Shown here one piece after another: positions 55,763 to 64,000 of a stretch of DNA of 64,000 bases. The position numbers and the translations under genes are program-made. The stretch lies in NCBI GenBank assembly GCA_025677835.1, contig JAIXMR010000005.1, positions 410,249 through 474,248 of the forward strand, given 5' to 3'. The stretch's first letter is position 1; every line of letters begins with the position of its first letter. The stretch is from Sporodiniella umbellata. Lineage: Eukaryota > Mucoromycota > Mucoromycetes > Mucorales > Rhizopodaceae. The notes under the pieces are model-generated. The model was not told where the DNA came from and did no database searches. It saw only the letters and a program-made list of their open reading frames with translations.

Positions 55763-56880
55763 GGAGTTGGATATGTACATATGGAACTTATTTCACTTTA
55801 CAAATGAAAAATAAGCACAATTGCTAGATAAGGAGAGGAGTATAAACAGATACAAAAAAAGGAGGGGTTGTTTTGTAAATGAGCCTAATCGTGTTTGTCA
55901 GCTGTTTTTTGAAGGACTACGCATAAAATTTTTATTTTGGATCGGCGCTGTTTAAGAAAAAAAGCGGATGTTGCCGTGGGTCAGATCTCAAAATTATGAT
56001 TAGTTAGATGAAGGGTGGATTTCTTTATTTGCAGTACCTGATTTGTTTCTAAAAGAAATAACAAAAAAAAAAAAAAACCTTGGGGAGAGGGACGTTAAAA
56101 GAGATACCCATATAAGTATACTCATTACCCAAAGCTACGTCTTGCGGCTATGGGAGCTGTCTTGCTTTCTATCTATCAAGGCTTGATCCCAGCCAGTGCT
56201 GTAGCGTAGGATCGTAAGCAAATACATAAAAAAGTAGACAAACGTAATCTGCATACACATATATGTTCAGCATCTGTCAAGGGGCAATTTACAGAAGCAG
56301 TGTCATGAGCGCTTACTAATCTTGCTCTCCGTGGATTCTGGATGCAGAAAAAAACCCAAACACATACCTGATAACGATTCATACATTGGTAAAAATCAAC
56401 GCTTGTCTCCAAACTTACTGTCAGACTCCAGTAAGGCTTTCATCGACCACAAGTAATAAAGCGATACCAACGATTTTCACCATCAAAAAGCACATAAAAA
56501 CAATCAACAAGACAACAAGGATAAAAGGGGGGGAGGGCTCTGATTGTCGCTTTCCTGAGATCCCTTTTTTCAAAGCTTTTTATATAATATAAATATTTCT
56601 TTTTTTTTTTTTTTTTTTACGAAAAATCAAAGGGGGTTGTCAACTATAGTTCCTAATAACGCTTGAATTATGCTGGCTACTTTTTCTTTGTAGACATCGG
56701 CCACCGCAACACTATACAAATATATCTCCTCTAGGCGTTCCAACACCAACTTTGAGCGAGACATGACCATTAGTATCCGCTGGAACTATTCCAGAGGTTA
56801 CTTGTAGTTCTGGAGGGGGGGGAGGGATTCGAGCACCCTTATAAAAAAAATCGACCACCTACAAGTTACTGACAGTGTAA

Positions 56881-56901
56881 ATAATAATAATAATAATAAC
56901 A
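56881..56901. repeat. TAA trinucleotide microsatellite
   Basis: About seven AAT/TAA units within the gene-poor region. Confidence 0.8.
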
Positions 56902-57571
56902 AAAACAGTTGCCGTTCCTTCGTGCTCTGATGAATTTCAAGAAGCTACCGGCTATCAACATGGTCTTTTAGAACGAATGCAAGAAATCTACCATGAAATG
57001 ATGGACGAAGAGCAAGACAGTTCCTGCAGCTGCGTCTTGCGGTAATGGATAACGAATACGGTATCCTTTTCGACCTGCATTGTATTGCTCTCCAGAGACA
57101 GTTGAGATAAACAAAATGAAAGCTTATTCGCTCAGGCTTGCACCTACTCATCAACGGCAAAACCTTCCCCTGTGCAAATTGAGTGTTCGCCATCTGTGAT
57201 ATCCAGAAGCTTGATGTGTGCTTTTATATTTGAAGGCTTGTCGTACAAAATACTATTGGCTTCTGGTTTGTCAGCCATTTCGTGCAGGAACGGATTTTGT
57301 TTTCCTCGCCAGGTGAAACGATTTTCCGTCAGCATAAGATCATGTTTTGTACAACTTGGATTTTGCTCTTGTCTTGGGCCTTCCGAAAAAAGTGTCTAAG
57401 GCTTCCAAGAGTTTATGATATCACCCGCTTTTTTTCCATTTTTGTAAGGGTGACCAATTAAAACACCTCAGTTTTTAATAATTCTGCGTGATTGTGACCA
57501 GAAAGGAAAGGGCAATATTTTACTACTATCTGATTGGTTATACTATATATTTTTTTTTTCTTTTTTGAATG

Positions 57572-57579
57572 TATAAATA
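57572..57579 (+). promoter_or_regulatory. TATA box of the ubiquitin fusion gene
   Basis: TATAAATA, 117 bp before ATG 57696, followed by a pyrimidine-rich leader (CTTTTTCTCTCCTCTTTTTT). Sequence and spacing suit a strong fungal core promoter. Confidence 0.5.
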
Positions 57580-57605
57580 GAGCGTTTATAAAGAACTTGT
57601 TCTGA

Positions 57606-58391
<786 letters not shown>

Positions 58392-58896
58392 ACATTGTAA
58401 TTTAAAAATAAACAACCCATCGCCCCCCCCCTCCTTCCCTCCCTTTTTTTTTTTTTCCTCAAAAAAAATAAAAATAAAAATGAATAAATAAATATATACA
58501 CATAAAACCCGTTGAGTTTCAGACATCTACTCTTATCGTTACACCATGCCCATTGACTCAATGCTTTCTTTGGATATCAGCAACTTCATGCTCCGAAGAA
58601 AAGTATTACGAAATAAGGAGATAAGCACCCTATTCTAAAGAACTATGGCTCACTATCCAGCTGGCTTTTGATTTCCTGTCGAGATCTACAGAAAGCAAAC
58701 AAGATCTTTATACTATCCAGTATATAAATCGCCTACTTCTTGCTTTTTTTCCTGAGGGAAGCGTCAGTAGACTAATCCTATTCCTTCCTTCTCTCCTCTT
58801 TTTTAAGACTTTGTTGAAACAGACAGACTCTAGTAGCTAGTATACTTAGAGAGTGTCCATTTGTGTATTTTATTATTATTTTGATTGTTATTATTA

Positions 58897-58930
<34 letters not shown>

Positions 58931-60970
58931 ACTCCCGCCCCCTTCTTTTTTCACCTCAAAAGCTCTTTCTATGCATTTGGAATTATCACAGTATAAAGTT
59001 TTCAAGAATTTATAACGGACAGAAACAGAAATTTCTTATGCACTCAAATAGTCGGAATCTTCAGTACAGAACATAGCCAAGAAAAATAAAATCGCATGCC
59101 AGTCTTGTCCTTAAAAAAGGCCTTTTTTTTATGCAAAGAATCATATACGTTTGTAGATCAAGTATGTTTATGAATTGGAACAGATTGCAATCATAGGGCA
59201 ATCGGATACTAAAGGATAATGGACTTAATATATGTTGTCTTTCCTTTTCAAATACAGCACTGAAGCCATTGTCAATTGACCCTTTATATATACAATTCTA
59301 TAGGTCTGTAACCTGTCTGATATTGGGTTGCTCTGGGTAAAATAAATGAGCCGCAGCCTAAAAAAAAAAAGACTGATTTCTGCTAAAGCTCCTTATATGA
59401 TAGTATAAATCCAAGCTTCTCAATTGAGTGATAATGAAACATGGAGTTAATTATTCAAACAAAGAGTTACAGAAGAATCAGTGAATTTAAGCTTGGTTTT
59501 TTTTTTTATTGAAATTTGCTAAAAGTAAGTCTCAGCGCGTTTAAGCATCTATAGCTCTATTCACCAAAGTATGGACAGACACTATGTTGACTATTAGCAA
59601 TTGCGATTTTACAGTTCAGCTTTTTTTTTTAAAAAAAAAAATATACTCTATTCTTTGAGTGGATATAAGGCACGATTGCAAAATTTGTAAATACACGGTT
59701 GGGTTTTTGTCATAGTGGTATATATGTACATATGGTTCAGATGAATATTAGAGAAACCAAAGGGGTGTGTAGATTTAAAAAACATTAAGGAATTGGTAGG
59801 AGCTTGACTATACAAAGCGACTTGAAAAAAGTGAACAGACACACGGCTTTCAATAGCCATGCTTAAATCAATAGCAGTCCATTTTGTAGTTCTAGTTTTG
59901 TAATAAAGCCGCTCGCCAAATTCTACTTGTGATTTGCCTTTGTGTTTACTTCTGTAGCTTTTCTGCTCTATGAATCCTCGCCAAATATCTGTGATAGTGA
60001 TCTGTTAATTTTGAAACACTACAGAAACTATTTGAGACTCTGCTCTAGCTTTAGAAACCTTCTTGGGTCTGTATTTCTGAGAAACTATTCATCTGACTTA
60101 TTCAAAATCTTCCATGCTTTCTAATTTGAGTTTGGCTATAAATGAAAGGCCTCATGGGGTTTTTTCTTATCTAGGCTACCAAGTTATGTTCATTCAACCG
60201 GGTACGAGGCGACCGCTGGATGTCAATCGTGCAAATAAAGTGCTATACCAAAAATCCTCAGCAACTGGGGTAATATATATATATATATTGTATAGAAGCA
60301 AAGAGTTCCTAAAAAAAAAAACATGTAGTTTTAGACAGCTTAAAGAATGCCAACCAATAGTTTTTTCATCAAAACGCAACATTTCTTTCAAGAGCATACA
60401 AAATGATTTCATACATGGGTGACTTCAATAATGACATCGAATGACTTCATGTATTCAATTATGATACGATGTATTAGTAAACACTGGCTTTTCTTTTTCC
60501 CCTTTCCGATAGTGGCTGCCTATCTTTTGCTCTTAATGCTATTGCTGTTACTACTTAAAACACTGTTTTTCATAGTGTAGTATGCCCCTGAATGCAACTT
60601 GATGAGTTCATAAGAAAGCAATGTATATGTGACCTAGGCTTTCTTTTCTTTTTCTTTTGAGCTCGGTAGTTGTATGCTTAATAAGGCTCACAGAGTTTAT
60701 AAAACTGAGACCATATTTACCGTTACAACTGGCATTATAAACAATAGTCTGAAAAAGACCATTAAGCTTTTGAGAGTTTATATAAACAAAAAGATAGTGT
60801 GTAGGATGAAAAGCTTTGAGGTCTTTGCAGTGTTTATTATCAGGACAGGAAAAAGTAGGTTTGGAAAATAGTCTATTAGTGACTGCCTTATGTGACAGCG
60901 GAAGAGCTTTGTTCTTTACTTTCTTTTTTTTTTTTTCACTTCATTTTTTTTTTTTTTCAGTATAAAGACT
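58392..60970. other. 2.6-kb gene-free region
   Basis: AT-rich with an ATT/TTA microsatellite (58871-58930) and a poly-T/poly-A junction at 59621-59640. No supported gene. T-rich DNA ending in CAG immediately precedes the DUF1764 start region and could be the 3' end of a leader intron. Confidence 0.45.
58871..58930. repeat. TTA trinucleotide microsatellite (imperfect)
   Basis: About eighteen TTA units, with interruptions near 58881-58890 and 58899, in the gene-free region after the ubiquitin fusion. Confidence 0.85.
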
Positions 60971-61530
60971 ATGGGTAAAAAAAAGACGCCAACACCCGAA
61001 AAGAAAGTGAAAGCCTCTGACGCTTCAGAAATTGATGATATATTCAACACCAAAAAAATCAACGCGCCCAAGAGAAAGGCAGATGATGTTGACTCAGAGC
61101 GTCCCAGCAAACAAAAGAAAGAAGAAAACAAAGAGAGTGACGAAGAGTCAGAGGGAGAGGAAGAGTTTGAAGAAAAGGATTTTAACAAAGTAGAAGAGGT
61201 TGTATTCGCTGAACTGGCTGCTGTCAAAAACTCCAATAAAAAACGAGCACCACCTCCTACTATCAATGACACCTTTGGTGATTCTCGAGGCATCAAAAAG
61301 ACCAGTAAGTTTTACACTGTCTCCCATGTTCTCTAGACTCACAAGCCTTTTAAAAAGACCGTACTACAGAAGAAGGATATCCTCTCTATGATGTGAAGGA
61401 TTTAAATATTGGTTTAGGAAAAGATACACCAGAGTGTCCTTTTGACTGCCAATGCTGTAAGTGATTGAAGACCTTTTTTTTAAAGAAAAAAATTAATGGT
61501 ATTTATTTAACTTCTTTTCTAGGCTTTTAA
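60971..61530 (+). CDS. DUF1764-family protein
   Basis: DUF1764 is a conserved eukaryotic family of unknown function, found in small, mostly disordered proteins. Three exons (60971-61304, 61358-61456, 61523-61530) give 146 aa. The N-terminal two thirds are Lys/Glu/Ser-rich (MGKKKTPTPEKKVKASDASE, an EESEGEEEFEEKDF patch) and look nuclear. The family signature is the C-terminus: TTEEGYPLYDVKDLNIGLGK then TPECPFDCQCCF. The final Phe and TAA come from an 8-nt last exon (GCTTTTAA) after a 66-bp intron; without that splice the frame ends CCK at 61464. The known family end CCF favours splicing. Convergent with UBR1, 123 bp apart. Confidence 0.85.
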
Positions 61531-61562
61531 AGAGCTTCTGTTACTTTTATTGCCATGACCAC

Positions 61563-61564
<2 letters not shown>

Positions 61565-61609
<45 letters not shown>
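61565..61609. repeat. TTA trinucleotide microsatellite
   Basis: Fifteen uninterrupted TTA units between the convergent DUF1764 and UBR1 stop codons, thus in the overlapping 3' region of both. Confidence 0.9.
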
Positions 61610-61610
<1 letters not shown>

Positions 61611-61653
61611 AATGCATTCCCCTCCTTTTTTTTTTAAATACAAAATCTTTTTT

Positions 61654-64000
61654 CTAAAAAGCCTCCCAATTGGTGGATGTTTGTGAAGCTTCCATTCTTC
61701 TTCGAATAAAAGAAGGTATCGAATGGGTAAGCCACATCTGTCGAATTTGCTCGTATCGCTTGGCATTCAGGTATTGCGGCGCTCCTCGTTTAAAGAATAC
61801 ATCTGCTTCTCCATGGTTGTCGAGATAGGGCGCGTTCATGATACTTCCTCCATTGTCGTGAATCAACAATAAAAAGCAGTCTTTAATCATCATATAAATA
61901 CCTACTTCTCCTCCACAACTGTAGCATTTTTTTTTTTTAAAAAGAAAAGGAAAAATGAAGGTTAGTGCCACAACCAAAGTTAATTCATTCTGGTTTCCAC
62001 ATTTTACCTGGCTAAATGATTGTTACATTCTCCTTTACCCATCTCTGTACAACAGAAACTACGCGCACAAACAAAAGAACCACATATCAAACAGATCGCT
62101 GCATGTTCTGGTACGTTGTTGCATCGACGACAAATGCGTTTTGAGATTTCATCCAACAGATGATCCAGGCGGTAGGGTAGATTGGCAATATGGTACTTTG
62201 TCGGTAAATGCATAGGCACTCTGCCCTTGTTCTTTTTACAGTAATCGGCACACCATAGGTCTAGACGTTCTTTTTCTAGCGGTGCAAGATCTAGGACCGA
62301 AGGGAGCCTGAGCATATCCAAAAGACGATCAAATTCGTTTTTGTTGGCCGGGGAATCGTCAGTGGGGTTCTGAGGAATAAAGCCATGATGGGCCACCATC
62401 AAAAGCAGAGCTTTACGGAGATAGGGTAAAGTAAACAGACGCAAGAGTAGAGTCCATCCTTTGGCTGTCAGTTTTTGGTAGGGGTTCTGTTGAAATCCAA
62501 CTGACCCAAGTACGTACTCCACCAGGTAAGTAGTGCTGGCAATCTGTGACTCGTTCCCGAACGGAGTCTCTTCCAGTCGACTTGTCAGTTGGTGGAGTCG
62601 GGCCTCTCGAAATACTTTCTCGTCGTGATAGATGGATTGAGCGATGCCTATCACGTTCTTGGCTAGTTCAGCTACATAAAGAAGCCGCAAAAGATGATGT
62701 ATCTCCACTGTGCCTGGGTGGGCTCGGGAGGCAAAATCAAGATGAACCAGCACCTTGAAAGGATCATCCATCAAAAGAGTACAGGAATATTCCTGGCTTC
62801 GTTTTTCAGGCATCAATTGATCCAAACACTTGGGCTGCCATGACCAGCCTAAGCGAGGTAAGACATTGTTGGTCATTGCGAGTATCTTGAGGAGTGTTTG
62901 AGAAGTATTTGAGATATCGTCAATAAAAGTGCCTGTATGCTCTACTGTAAGATCACGTCTACGTGTATCTTCAGCACCTCGTTGAGCAATTTCAAAATTG
63001 CCTATTGTATAAGCATACATATCATAGAGTGCGGATAGCTCGTTCCCTAGCTCCTTTCCGTCTGCCGAGACGCCCTGGACTAAGCTCATCAACTTCGTAT
63101 ACTGTGCCTTCAACCCTACTTTGTCACAGCCCGCTAAAGGGGTGATCTCTGCATCTTCGCTAGCGCCTATCGTCCCTCTTGCCACACTGGTCTGTAGCTT
63201 AGCCAGCTCTAACATTAGGCTGTCGTAGGCGCTTGGTGGTGCTACCACGCCTGGGTAAATCTCCCGTTTGCCTTTCCAGACCACAGGAATCAGCACGTTT
63301 CCAAGCGCCTTACAAAAAGGACAGAGGAATCGACCTTTGGTTGAATTAGCGTTTCCTTCTTCAGGCAGATGATTGGCCCTTCTGTTTTGAAGCTCAACCG
63401 AGCGCTGGTAAGTTTCAAAGCACTCGGCATGCATAAGATGGCCACATGAAGAGAGGTCAATTCCAGTTCGATGCGCTGTTACAGGGAAGCCAGAAAAGGA
63501 TGAACCTCGCTCCTTGCCTTCTTCATGTGCAGATGCCCACGGGTCAACAGGATAGCAGCCAGTTTCCAAAATTTCAGTCCAGACATCTTTGGTCATAGGC
63601 GATAGACGTTGTAGGTTTGACTTCTGAAGAAGCCCTAGCATACCATGCAGCTTTGTACTATCGAAGCTTTCTTGACATACAATGCAGTTATCTGTTGGGA
63701 AATGACATTTGCGAACAACCTCGTATTCAGAGCTTAGCTCTTCTGATTCTGGAATCAAGACTTCCTGTTCCGTTTTTTCTTCATCGTCTTCGTTGGCATA
63801 AAGATCCGAATGCTGCTCCATAAACTTAGTCTGAGCCATAGCAAACTGGGACATAATCTTGGCCTGGCGTGCCTTGGCTTCCATCTTTTTGCGCTGGTGT
63901 TCTGAAATGTCTGTATGGGCTGTTTGTGTAGGGCCCTGAGTAGGTGTGTGCCGACGTTGCTCCTCTTTCCATGCAAGTATGGTGGTCTTGGCTGTTCCCT
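61654..64000 (-). CDS. UBR1: N-recognin E3 ubiquitin ligase UBR1, C-terminal part
   Basis: UBR1 recognises N-degrons and ubiquitinates substrates. The window holds the last 751 residues (exons 64000-62008 and 61918-61654); the gene continues beyond base 64000, and family members are usually ~1,800-2,000 aa, so the UBR box and ClpS domains are outside. Present are: a basic helical KKMEAKARQAKIMSQF, the helix that in UBR1 precedes the RING; an atypical RING-H2 (CIVCQESF, SSCGHLMHAECFETY, RFLCPFCKALGN); a long helical middle; and the C-terminal autoinhibitory domain (KRICRRCNNVPEHAAICLIC, CCTEMGKGECNNHL, CGGEVGIYMMIKDCFLLLIH, IMNAPYLDNHGEAD, QIRQMWLTHSIP). The only intron seen (89 bp) lies within that domain and holds poly-A/T; reading through it gives a false stop at 62004. 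Confidence 0.94.

Noticed and set aside
56830..56860. TTCGAGC loop flanked by AGGG/CCCT, like a tRNA T-arm
   Set aside because: The stem is only four pairs, and no A-box, anticodon arm or acceptor stem is found upstream.
58778..59005. Poly-isoleucine ORF
   Set aside because: It is simply the TTA/AAT microsatellite translated.

Overview
This is a nuclear fungal sequence, most likely from an early-diverging filamentous fungus of the Mucorales (Mucoromycota). Three things point there: a CotH-type protein (expanded in Mucorales), many short introns (about 45-70 bp, GT..AG, often with a CTRAY branch point), and AT-rich intergenic DNA full of long poly-A/poly-T tracts and microsatellites. I cannot name the species. 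Coding density is moderate; most genes are conserved housekeeping genes, separated by gene-free blocks of up to about 4 kb.

Layout. 1-7.4 kb: the 3' end of elongation factor 2, a WD40 protein converging on it, a decayed minus-strand gene fragment, a RhoGAP protein and ribosomal protein eS6. 8.4-14 kb: an MpaB-type oxygenase, an unidentified spliced gene-like block, a CotH protein, and a gene-like block broken by one in-frame stop. 15-20.6 kb (all minus): a large FUSC/BRE4-like membrane protein, a gene-like remnant and an SLC35A-type nucleotide-sugar transporter. 20.6-24.3 kb holds nothing convincing. 24.3-32.3 kb is the densest part: PP1 catalytic subunit, eIF2B beta, the RNA polymerase subunit Rpb12, a RasGEF and an unknown 169-aa protein. 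33.8-43.3 kb: the spliceosomal thioredoxin-fold protein Dim1, an F-box/LRR protein, urease accessory protein UreD and an NmrA-like reductase. 46.3-53.6 kb: a Cdc10-type septin, a TMEM41B-type scramblase, a small C2H2 protein and an unknown 205-aa protein. 57.7-64 kb: a ubiquitin-ubiquitin-AN1 fusion, a DUF1764 protein and the C-terminal 751 residues of an N-recognin ubiquitin ligase (UBR1).

The genes do not form a cluster or operon; they are an ordinary eukaryotic neighbourhood touching translation (EF2, eS6, eIF2B beta), small-GTPase signalling (RhoGAP, RasGEF), morphogenesis (septin), membrane transport and the ubiquitin system. Gene models were assembled by hand: splice sites were chosen by matching reading phase and recalled family sequence, and the stated exons add up to whole codons. 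The most notable results are a 3-nt microexon needed to give Dim1 its start and normal length, the ubiquitin-ubiquitin-AN1 fusion with a diverged second ubiquitin, an 8-nt terminal exon in the DUF1764 gene, several introns that are multiples of three without stops, and several unlisted gene-like blocks in nominally empty DNA. No rRNA, tRNA, CRISPR array or intact transposon was seen.
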